Translations under genes and position numbers: made by a program
The notes under the pieces: model-generated
Seen by the model: the letters and a program-made list of their open reading frames with translations, nothing else
Told to the model about the DNA's origin: nothing
Database searches by the model: none
Assembly: GCA_964036045.1 (NCBI GenBank)
Contig: OZ038402.1
Coordinates: forward strand, 2,309,257 to 2,373,256
DNA: 64,000 nucleotides
Reading direction: 5' to 3'
Origin: Eutreptiella sp. 'Long Island Sound 2002'
Lineage: Eukaryota > Euglenozoa > Euglenophyceae > Eutreptiales > Eutreptiaceae
Part shown: positions 36,548 through 46,900 of the stretch, piece by piece
How positions within the stretch are numbered: position 1 is the stretch's first letter
Layout of the letters: each line of letters begins with the position of its first letter

Positions 36548-38028
36548 CTGAGCGGAGCCACGGGAGAAAAAGGCGGGAAGAAAATTGCTCTGGGGGACGG
36601 GGGGATGGCACGGAAGCCCATTTGCTCAACCACAGATTTAAACCCCTTTAAACCCAAGTTTAGACCCCCTGCGCCTCCTTTCTCAGTCTCAATTTTATTT
36701 TCGCACCGGCCGGCATGGGCTTCAATATGCCAGCCAAGGCTACCCGAAAGCAGATGACGTTGATTGCAGTAGCTCAGTGCATGTATTGCAGGGACGGTTC
36801 AGGGCAGGGAGGTTGAGGGACACTGACGACACTGCCACACTCTAAAACCCCCCCCAAAAGCAATTTTTGGGTCGCCAAGGAAGAGTGCCTGCACCCACCT
36901 ACATCTCCTTGCATTCCTCCCCAGCTGTTCTAGAGGTTGCCTGTGGTTGGTGCTGGTCATTGGCCTGGCGCCGAGGCTGCGGTAGCAAATCAAGAAACAA
37001 AAAACAGACAACACAGTCTCCCCTCGTTACTGTGTCTATGCCGCCTCCTCGGCCTGGCTGTCAGCTTGGTGTTGACAATGCGCTCACAGTCGGAAGGTGC
37101 CCCCCTGTGTGACATATAGTCCATCGGTGGTTTTTTTTACGGGGCCCTGGGCAGTCCCCCGTTTATTCTTCACCGCATGACGCAGTGTCGATCCTCTCCC
37201 GAAGGTCCGCCACGCTGCTGTCCTGACCCCACCATTTCTGTTTCTCCATCGGCGGCGGGTTGTGGTGGTCAAGACATGCCCCCCCCCCCCCCCCTTGTCC
37301 AAACAACCGTAAGTTCAAAAAAGTTGCGGAACACCTCGCCTTGTTTGGACAAAGGCGTTGTCTGCGCACGCCCTCAGAAGATGTAAGTTGTGAAAGGAAA
37401 GGGTACATCATTGACGTCGAGACATTCATGTCTGTGTCACAATCTGTCAACAAGGCCCACAGTTGGGGCACTGCAGCCTGCAGGAAAACATACAAATGCT
37501 GAAAATGCTCAGCTGTGAAGCCCTTGCCTGTGGAGCGGGTGGAATACAAAGCCATCCCTAGTTTTATCCAGGGCATGGTGCACCTGCAATTAGAAAACGG
37601 GAAAGGTGCAGGAAATTGGGATCCGATGGAGTTTGGATGAAGCCGGCTCTGATGGCACACAACACAGCAAACAAGATCTACGAAAGACAACCACCCCTGG
37701 CCCAAAAATCGCAGGAAAATGTAGACAGTCACCCAAAACCAGAAGATGGAGCCGCCGAATTCAACGCTTCCAAAAGAAACAACACCTCGCATTGTTTGGA
37801 CATGGGTGTTGTTTGCGCAAGGCCTCAATATGGTCAGGTTGCAGTATCCGCATTAGGCTCTGGCCGCGCCTGCCCTGCGACTGTCATGGCCTTCTGTTCT
37901 TGGTGCTAATGTTCAGCGCTTCCGCTGAGCGTTCGGCGAGCTAGTGCTCATCCCTTGACCCTGCCTCCACTAACTACACTGCGCAAGGGGGGGGGGGGTT
38001 GGTGGGGGGTGCACGCAGCAAGACACAC

Positions 38029-38298
38029 CTCAATCCGGAGGCCTGTCACTTTGTGGAACCTGTCCACCGCATCCCACAACTGCCGCATGTGCTCCTGCAG
38101 AATGCCTCTGAGCAGCTGCTGGAGGTCTGCCGTTGGGCGCCACCCCATGATCTCCAGGAGGGCGCTGAGTATGCTCGTTGGGGCTTCCTCATCGGTGGGC
38201 ACTGCGACGGACATGCACGCGGCACACGGGTGGTGCCGGAGGCGGGTGCTGTCTTCAGGGCCGCATATGGCGTGCGTGTTGAAGGCCTCCTTTACGCC
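38029..38298 (-). CDS. Exon of unrecognised host gene (90 codons)
   Basis: Clean exon of exactly 90 codons: acceptor GTGTGCAG before 38298 and donor GAG|GTGTGT after 38029, phase 0 at both ends. It reads GVKEAFNTHAICGPEDS, HHPCAACMSVAVPTDEE and LLEIMGWRPTADLQQLL, ending VTGLRIE. The middle looks alpha-helical. The family is unknown to me. A possible next exon lies near 37584-37400 (after a TTCTAATTGCAG acceptor), but no frame fits convincingly. A MITE terminal repeat lies about 40 nt upstream of the acceptor. Confidence 0.5.
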
Positions 38299-38731
38299 CT
38301 GCACACGGAGGGAGGGAGGGAGGAGGAGAGGTGGGTGGGGATGCATTGGAAGGGGGGCAGGTACCCCCGAGCGCAGAAGGAGGAGAAGGAAAGGAAAAAC
38401 GGGAAAGAATCATTGTGGTTGTTAAAAGCCCCTGTCAGAGAAATTATCCTGCAGATGCACACCCCAGCGTGCACAAGTCACTGCTGGAGTCGGCAAACCC
38501 AGCATGGACTCGGAGTGTGCATCTGGATGCCCCTGGTCAACGGCACGGGCAACACCCCGTCTCCGGGACGGCCGACCCCTGGAGTAGTCAAACAGGACAA
38601 GTCATCCGGGGGCTCTGGTGACTCAACCAAAACACATGCGTTCGGGCCCACAGAGGGTCAGAATGAGCAGTGGCGAGAGGCCAATAGGCGTCGCCAAAGG
38701 CAAACAATCAGATTCCGAGGCCTTGTGCCAA

Positions 38732-38906
38732 CCCCCCCCTCCCCTTTCAGGGCGCCCAACCTATGCCCAGCCACTATCCCCCTGACGAGTGCCAGCTTCA
38801 ATGGCATTTGTCACCGACAGTAACCGCCCCCCAACCGCTCTGGCAACCTCCTCCACCCGCCTCTGGGGCCGCCTCTGAGGCCCATTCCCTTCTAGTGCAT
38901 CCCTGG
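38732..38906 (-). mobile_element. MITE copy 3, one end truncated; solo end at 38337
   Basis: Reverse-oriented copy of the ~215-bp MITE with one terminal repeat (TTCTAGTGCATCCCT) and the internal ACCGACAGTAACCGCC segment; the other end is missing. A separate fragment of only the terminal repeat (GGGATGCATTGGAAGGGGGG) is at 38338-38357. From 38,907 to 40,440 I see no certain gene, only G/C runs (39411-39427 and 39596-39610). Confidence 0.6.
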
Positions 38907-40452
38907 GGGGAGGGGGGCAGAGGCATGCACCACTCCCCAGCCCTCAGAAGAATACTGACGCCTACCCCACCCCGCCATTGCTTGGCAGGGGGGTCCCAGC
39001 CTGATCCAGGTGTGCAGGTGTGCACTTGAGGGGGGGTCACAAGGTAGCGCGCCAAGCGCTTGGCTACCTGGGGCCATGGTTGGTAAAGCGGTTGGCAGTA
39101 GTCGCTTAGCAAGACAGGGCGGAGGGGGGTCAAACCGCCTCTGTTGGGGACCATCCACCCAATCTAAGACCCACCGACCCTAGTCCCCCCCCAGCACCAC
39201 CCCCGGGCAGAATTCATTTGCAGAACTCCAAAAAAAGGCAAACAGAAAGAAGCGGAAGCTTTTTGCACGGATCCACAGGTCTAATGATGGCAAATAGGTG
39301 CGCTTTCGGTGCATTTCAAAGAATTCTGTGATTGCCCACCCATCTACTCTGCCACTTGAGATGGCACCTGAAGGGCTGTCCACAGCCCCCCAAACCACCC
39401 ACCGTCATAGCCCCCCCCCCCCCCCCTTTACGTTGTGTAGGCGATTAGGGACATTTCCCACCCACCCTGGCTGATACCCGCCCCTCCCTGTGGGGTGGTC
39501 CCCACCTTCAGCAAATTACTCATTGGAGGCGCGGCTGCAAAACCATTGCAGCCGCAGCTGGAGTTTGAAGGATGCAGCATAACTGATATGGGGGGAGGGG
39601 GGGGGGGGGTTGCCAGAAAGGCTGAGTAAGTGTGTCGGTTGGCAGATGGTGTACATAAAGGTCTGACTTTTCAGAAATAAATTGTTTTCAATAGCTTGTC
39701 CCTGTGCTCACAACTGTTGCTTCTGCCCCTTGTTCCTCCAATGCCGGCGCTGGCATGCTTCACACAGCGTCTTTCCCAAGTAGTCAGGTTGTGTGTTTGC
39801 TGCCTTCTGAGTTTCAGGTTGTGGAGGTGAATTGTGTGATTTTACACATCGGCACAAGAACTGTACGGACCACATGTGCTTTTTTGAGTGCAGAAAGCCC
39901 CATCACTCCTTTGCTGCAGGCCTGTCTTTGCTTAAGGTTTGTTTGCCTGTGTTTGCTTAAGGACTTGACCCACAATGCACGTAAGACCAGCGAGGAGGAA
40001 CAGCTGATTCAATGGCGTTGCGATCCCTTGCTACTCAGCCAATTTCCGTCGTTCCTGGTGGTATCACTGGGAGTTGACTGGTGTGTGTGTTTGGAGGGGA
40101 GGGGGCACTGCCTCTTCTTCAAGCACAGGCCTGCCCCACCCCCCCAACCCTGCCCCACCACACCCACCCAGCCCCCTTTGGGGAGCGATGGACCCACAGG
40201 CAATGGTCCACAAAGCATGCAACTGCAATGACGCGGCAAACCTCTCTCATGGTCCCACCAAAGGTGCAGATACCTGTCCCTAATGATGCGCATGCACACT
40301 CAGCCTTTATGGCACACACACCCTGCACACCACTGATGGGTAACACTTGGTGATCCGGAACCCTTGGACCTGTGTTACATTTCCCACATCAGCACAAACC
40401 AAAATCCCCTGTCTGAGCGCACACAGTTGTGAGAATGGGGCCCGATTCTCAC

Positions 40453-41250
40453 CTGAATGGTGTGAATTAGGCAGTTGCCGCGAAGTCGAACCACTCCTCC
40501 ATGGATGGTGCTCCTCAACAGCGGCAAAGCCGCCTTGTCATCTTGCACCATCGAGGTGACCACAAGAATGCCAAAGAAAAACTGTGTGATGTTGCGGAAT
40601 GCAGTGTTTTGAAGGAGAGAGCATGGGGGGCACAAGCAAAACATTGCTCACAAATCCATGAAGCCGCAAACAACAGCAAGCGACTCCTCCTCCTCCTCCT
40701 ATCTAGTAAGGGAACACAGCCACCAGGACATCAAAAGAATACATTTGGAGGATGCATGTCTGCATGTCACAAACCCATTCCTGACCAAACACTTCGATCC
40801 ACAACTTTTCAACCAATAACTTGCTGAACCTCACTCTTCTCACTCATGTTACGGTAAATGGTCCACCGATTGTTGATCCATGGGGGCAAAAGGTGAAATT
40901 CTTGTAACGTGTGCCTCTTTGATTAACCTCTTCTTCCACATGGGGGACTAGGCCCCGAATCAGGTTTGTGGACCCCCCCCCCAATGGATCAGGTCACAGA
41001 TTGGACATGGCAGTGAACCCCCCCCCCTTGCCTATACTCCCAAAATGGATCAAAGCCCAAAAAATCGCCGAAACCACCGCGTTTACTACCATGGGAGCCC
41101 CAACGATCTCCCGCCAACCTTCCAATGCAGAGCCACATGCAAGATACAGGCACACAACAAAGCAAATACAAATTATTGACAATGCCCAATGCACAAAGAA
41201 GTTGCAACGGCATTTTGGACTTTTGATCGAAACAAGACATGGGGATGAAC
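40453..41250 (-). CDS. Exons of unrecognised membrane-protein-like gene
   Basis: Exon 40581-40453 (43 codons, phase 0 at both ends, acceptor ATCACACAG, donor CAG|GTGAGA) reads FFFGILVVTSMVQDDKAALP and then IHGGVVRLRGNCLIHTIQ. Upstream, around 41230-41020, a frame reads KCRCNFFVHWALSIICICFV and continues through a second hydrophobic stretch (VVNAVVSAIFWALIHFGSIG), resembling two membrane segments. A weak next exon may start at about 40249 (VCRVIAVACFVDHCLW). I do not recognise the family, and grouping these into one gene is a guess. Confidence 0.35.
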
Positions 41251-41817
41251 AAGGTGCAACGCTTCCTTTTCAATGTCCTATTCCCCAAGGTATGTTTACT
41301 GGGGAGATGGACCTTTGGCGATATGTTTATGTACCGAAAGCCCGCCATCTTGTTGATTGTGATACATGAAATAGTCAGGCATAGGCAAGCGATGAAAGGT
41401 GGCGCATGCGAGCAAGGAGAGGTAGGGGAACAATGAGAGGGTGATAGGCACATCATGATACCGTGGACTGCAGTGAACCCGGTGGCGTGAATTCTTTTGT
41501 ACACGGAAGCTAAACCATGGTAAATGAGCAAGCCATTGTATGTGCATATGCGACCTGAACAATGTTTGTCAATGCCCCACACTCATCCGTACTCTCGAAG
41601 CCGATGGCCGGCCACTACGGATTGTGCTTGCTCATGGGGTTTGGCTCCACAATCACTTCACCACGTCTAGCAACACGGGAACAACAACCCATCCAAACAA
41701 TGCCATTGCCCCCACTACCTCTGCATAGTAAACTGTGTTGCCATGGATTTACGAAATCCCCACTACGAAGAGAACACGCATGATGTGGTGGACAATAGCC
41801 CTAGTTACCGGAGGAGC

Positions 41818-42157
41818 ATAGTTGTCCTTTTCCTAGTTGCCTCAAACATGGACTTGAGTGAATGCAACGTAGGGGTGGTGTGTTGTGTGTCACTTGTCAC
41901 CGCATGGGGTAGTAGAAATTTCGTATTTGCACTTTCGTCACTTGCATCGACTGGTGGTGGTCCCTTTCCTCCGTCAATGCAAGGCACAACTATGGGGCTT
42001 AGCAAGCAAGCATTGGCACTAAAAACACTCAGCAGATGTATATGAGGTTGCAGAGGGTGCATGATGGGTCCAGGTGTGGTCCCTACAGTGACGCTTCAGT
42101 ACCCTGTGTCGCCGTCCCTTTGTATCCATATACTACATGTGTGAACCCATGGTGTTG
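41818..42157 (+). repeat. Direct repeat DR, left copy (5' part)
   Basis: This ~340-bp stretch is repeated at 62755-63094 with one visible base difference (T/C in CCCTTTGTATCC). The left copy is cut at 42157/42158 by the 16.2-kb element; its remaining ~50 bp resumes at 58378-58429. Confidence 0.9.
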
Positions 42158-42359
42158 CGTACCTGCGGCTCACTTGGAAATGTGAAGTTGGGGCTCAATT
42201 GGGGCTAAAACGGCTCATTTGGGGCTAAGTGGTGTTTTTCAAGGGGTTTAATGTGAAAAGTTGTGGCTTTCGGGGGTGGGTTGGGGTTTTGGAATGTCCC
42301 CAAAGGGACACCAATCCCTAGGCCAAGAGGATTTGACCGGGGGGGTTTCTTTTTTTCGA

Positions 42360-42492
42360 CGGCTCAGTTGACTGAGCGCCCCGACTGAGCCGTCACTGAG
42401 CCCTCACTGAGCTGGCTCACTGAGCGCTCAGTGAGCGCTCACTGAGCGCGCCAAATGGCTCGGTGAGCGCTCAGTGAGCGCTCACTGAGAGC
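42360..42492. repeat. Palindromic CACTGAGCGCTCAGTG cluster, left end
   Basis: Cluster of TGAGCGCTCA-type palindromes, including the perfect 16-bp palindrome CACTGAGCGCTCAGTG and spacer GCGCGCCAAATGGCTC. The same cluster is at 54535-54675, 56033-56072 and 58040-58165. Confidence 0.85.
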
Positions 42493-43386
42493 TAATTGGG
42501 GGCTCACTCAGGGCACACTCGGGAGTTTATCCCCCTTTCCGCCCTCTCTTCCCACCCTTGCTGGCCCACACTTCACCCTTTTCACACCAACATTGGTCCG
42601 CAGTTCTCACCACGTCTTTTCTCCAAGAACTTGAGCGTGCATGCACACATACATACTTGCATACATGTACCCGTGGCAACAAACACACAAACATCCAAAC
42701 ACACACACTTCGTCAGGGACACAAATATCCAAACACATACACACACATACACCATACACACGTCCACACACACATGCACATGCACAAATTGACAACCACA
42801 TTCATTCTTGTGTGCAATTATCTTGCGTGTACATAAACACATGGCCACATTGAACCATGTGAAGTGAAGGGCTAGGGAGAGATGGTTACGGGGTTGGGGT
42901 TCGGGGATATGAACCTAACCATTTGCGAGGGTGTTCCTTGTTGCCTCATGAAAATGGCACCCCCCCCCCATACACACACACACACACACCATGAAGCACA
43001 AATAGGGCACAAAGGACATTGCTCACTTTTGTGACGTTGATCATACAACCATCTTGACCTACACCATGACACGTTGATCCCCCTCCCTCCTTATCCCCTC
43101 CCCTCCCCTTTCGCTATGCTGTGTTCCCCCGCTTCCCTCGTGCGTAGCCCTTCTGTTCTCTTGCCTGTCCCGTCCCCTTTGTCCTACCTTTCCTATTTTT
43201 TGGCCATGGCATCACATGCATGATGGTGGCGGCAAGGACGATGACCTTTGCAGGTATGTTGTGCTATTATGTGTGTGGGTATGCGTGTGTGTGCTTGCAT
43301 GCGTGTGTAGTTGTGCCCATGCGCATGTGCGCAGCTGTAGATGGTTTGTTCGTTCTTGGTTTCTCTCATTTAGTGTGTTTGTATGT

Positions 43387-43485
43387 TGCACTGCAGCAGC
43401 CAATACCAACAGACAGGCACGACACCACAAATGGCTGGACCTCGGAAAAACTCCCATCGGTACAAAAGTGGCGTATGAACACCCC
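43387..43485 (-). repeat. Split direct repeat B2 (3' end)
   Basis: 99 bp, identical by eye to 43723-43821. It forms the 3' terminus of the retrotransposon and abuts host arm sequence ending GTATGT. Confidence 0.9.
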
Positions 43486-43607
43486 ACCAGGCCTGAATGG
43501 CTCTGGCGGATAATTATAGGCCTGAAGACCCAGGGCGACACAGCGGTCGCCCTGGCGAAACTGATGGCGTGAAAAAACAAAGGCGGAGCAAGTGGGTGGC
43601 GGCGGGC
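43486..43607 (-). other. Spacer between A2 and B2 with perfect hairpin
   Basis: 122-bp unique segment between the internal A2 repeat and terminal B2. It contains a perfect 10-bp stem, CCAGGGCGAC (43530-43539) with GTCGCCCTGG (43546-43555), and a 6-nt loop. Confidence 0.75.
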
Positions 43608-43722
43608 AACAAAAACAACAATGGGTAGCTCAGGCTACAATGGAGAAAGGGAAAAAACCCTTCACCTGAGCGTGAAGGAACAACAGAGGTGGGCGTGCAA
43701 GCTATAATAACCTATAAGCTGT
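43608..43722 (-). repeat. Split direct repeat A2 (internal)
   Basis: 115 bp, identical by eye to A1 at 52046-52160. It contains three short hairpins (GTAGC/GCTAC, GGG-A6-CCC and CTTCAC/GTGAAG). The junction with B1 (TGT at 43720-43722) reproduces the sequence of a joined circular intermediate. Confidence 0.9.
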
Positions 43723-43821
43723 TGCACTGCAGCAGCCAATACCAACAGACAGGCACGACACCACAAATGGCTGGACCTCGGAAAAACTCCCATCGGTACA
43801 AAAGTGGCGTATGAACACCCC
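43723..43821 (-). repeat. Split direct repeat B1 (internal)
   Basis: 99 bp, identical to the terminal B2 repeat. It follows the pol stop codon by about 90 bp. Confidence 0.9.
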
Positions 43822-43913
43822 CCGCACACATAAGCCAATGTTAAATAAAACTGCAACCAACCCCCAGGCACCCAGAGGTTCACAAACCCGGCCTGCCCAC
43901 AGGCGCCAGGCAC

Positions 43914-46900
43914 TCAGACGCACCACCAGGGGCGCGCCCTGGGCTGCAGAAACGGGTGAAAAAAGGCAGCCAACGGGGGAAATTGCATGTGAAAAACTTC
44001 CTTAACAATCTGCGGGCTGCCCAAGCGGGCAGCGCGCGATGGCGCGTCGGCAATGTTCTCCGGTCCCTCGACGTAAAATACAGCGGCATCAGGGCTGAAG
44101 GAGTACAGGGCCCTGAAAAAGGAATTCAGGTGGTAGGCCAGGGAGAACCCGCCCGTGGCGGAACCGGGCCGAAGCTGACCATGACACATGGCGCCGTGGT
44201 CAGTCACCACCGCAATCCGAGCGCCTCGCGGCAGGCGTCCCCGAAGCCACTCCACGATCTTGAGCCCCCCGATGGGCTCAGCCCACGCTGAGTGTCGCAG
44301 GTGACCATGCCAACCTCCCATGACCTCAAAGATGCGACCATCCGTAAAGCGGACATACGCCCCATACCCCGTGCCGCTGGCGTCCACGATGGCCACCGCC
44401 GCGTAGTCGTCGTCCACCAGAGATGGCAAGGGCGGGCAGTGCGGTACAACGGGCTGGTTGGCGGCCAAAACAGTGTACAGCGGGGTCAAGACGTCGAGGA
44501 CACGGGGCGTGACGGGGAGCTGCATATCCCAGCTACCGACCTGCTGGGCCACACGGGAGAACAAGCGGAGTACGTCCCAATGCTCCCTCAGCGAGACGTT
44601 GAGGGTGTTCGCCATCCACGAGCACAGCCCCACAAAGGAGGCCAGCTGACGTCGCGTCACCACAACCCGGGGGTCGTCGCAAGCATCCCGCATCCGAGCA
44701 AAGGCGGCCATCAGCTTGGCGACCTTGCGCGGCTGATTCCGTACCCGGCTGCCCACATACTCCTCCCCCAAGAAGGCGGCCGGCCCGGAGCCGAGCTGTG
44801 CGCCCAGGCGCAGAATATCGTCCGGATCGGAGGGCACGGGCACCTTGCGGCCCGCGACTTCGATGTCGTTCAGATCGGCGGAACACCGCTGTGCGCGCGT
44901 CAGGTAAAGCCGCACGGCCTCCACGAAACGGTCCGGCTCGTTGGAGCAGATGATGACGTTGTCGACCATGGAGGTAACGAACACCCCATCCATCCGTATG
45001 ATGGGCTCCATGAGCGCCCATGTGGTCGTGTTGGCGACCCCGCAAGACTGCGTGGCACCCATGGGGAGTCGCTCCAGACAAAATAGCTCATGTTCCGCAT
45101 TGTCCCACCGGATAGGCATGGCGGAGCGCACGACATGGTAGCTGCCCACGCCCAGTAGGGGAAACTGGTCGAACCAGGCGAAGTGGTCGAGCTCCAGCCG
45201 GTATGTGTAACCCGAAATGCAACGGCGGCGCTCGACGCGGGAGGGATAGGACAGCGGGGGAACCAGCGACTGCTGGAAGAAGGGATTGTAAAGAGTCTCA
45301 AAGACGGGGCGCCAGCGCCGCTTGGCAGGCTGGGGCACGGCGAACCCACGCACGCCGGAGCGAATCTCCTGACCCCCCAGGGGCCGTATTTTACCCACCT
45401 CCAGGAATCGGGTCCACTGCTCGTGGGTGAACTTGGAGACGGGTACTTGCGACGCGGTGAGGAGAGGGCGATCAGCAATCCCATAGCACCCGGCGCTCTG
45501 AAGCAGACTGACAGCCCCGTCAAAGGCTGCCCTGAGGTCATCAGACTCGATGGAGGCGCGCACTGCCGGCAAGTTGACGGTGGACACGGCATGGGCGTGG
45601 AGGGTCCAGTCCTTGAACGCATCCTGGGTCCCATCATAGTCATCCTGCAGTCCTAACTCAGATGACGGCGGCGCCTGTCGCGGGAACAGAGACGGTGGGG
45701 CCCGCACACGACGTCCACGCTCCCCGTTGAACCCCGACCAGCGCCCCATCTTCATCGGTGCGGCAACATCCCCGCCCATCGGGGTGACTGCCCGCGAGAG
45801 TTTGGTCGCCCTGGAGGCGGCCGCGCCCGCCGCTTCAGTGCTCTCATGCCCCCAGCCGAGGTAGCGGAGGAGGGTATCCCGGCGCTTGTGACCGGACAGC
45901 AACTGGAGCTCGGCGTCAGTGGCCCCGGCCCTAGCGTTGCAGACCAAGGCCCCACGGCGTATGCTGCGGCAGCTGTGATCGGGGAACCTGCCCAAGGCCA
46001 CCGACAGCTCACGCTGGGCAGTCTGGGAGAAGGCGTGATAGGGGGCGTCGCCCGGGTCCCGCTGCGGGGAAGTGCGCCGCGCCGCTTGCCGCCGCTCGTG
46101 GAAGAACGCCTTCAGCTGCTTGGCCACGGGGGCAGGCATAGTACTGTGAATGGTGTACGGCCCCCAAAAGAATGCACCTTTGCCCTCGGTGAACAGGGCC
46201 TCGACCGCGACGTTGCCATGTGCACCCGCGGCGTCCGCGATGCGCACGTTCTCCGGGTCGAGGCGGCGTGTGTCGCCGACGCGCGCTGCCAGGTGCCAAG
46301 CCAGTTGCAGTAGGTACCAGGCATCGCTCCCCCGGAGCTGGGACTCAAGCACATCAAAGTCGGCGTAGCTCAGAGGGGCTGACTTCTGCGGGCGCAGTGC
46401 GGTGACCCGTGCCTTGCGTGTGGCATGGGACGCCGCCCCGCGGAAATAGGGGTCCGTCCGAATGTCGATGACGGCCCCGTTGTAGGACGGAACGTAGTAC
46501 TGGAGGTCACGCAGGGCGGACGCCACCGTGGACAGCGAGGACGAAATGGTGCTCCAGGCCCAGTGGCGCTTCCTGGCCTCCCTCAGAACCATCTCGACCA
46601 CCGCCTTCGGTAGGGGCGTGTTGTTGAATTCGTCCGGCAGATGGCGGATACGGTGAATCCACCGTAGGTGGGACTGGCGTGTCTTCGGTGACATGCCGGA
46701 CCACACGAGGGGATGCACATGGCGAGGACACTCCAGCGCCTTGCCCAGCGGGTGCCACCGCTTGGCATCCAGGACCCTCCAGGTGCCCGCGGGGGCGCTG
46801 TCCATGGATGCGAGCGTAGCGCGCGCCGGATCGTCGAGCTGGTTGTGCAGGGCATCGACCTCGGATGGATCCGCGGCCTCGTCGCCGTAGTCGCTCCCCA

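Noticed and set aside
37163-37584. Exon candidate containing HFQHLYVFLQ and AAVPQLWALL
   Set aside because: It looks protein-like with good acceptors, but no combination of borders keeps frame with the exon at 38298-38029.
43550-43580. Hammerhead ribozyme core (CTGATG...GAAA) near the retrotransposon 3' end
   Set aside because: The conserved CUGANGA is not met (CTGATGG), and the flanking stems do not form.
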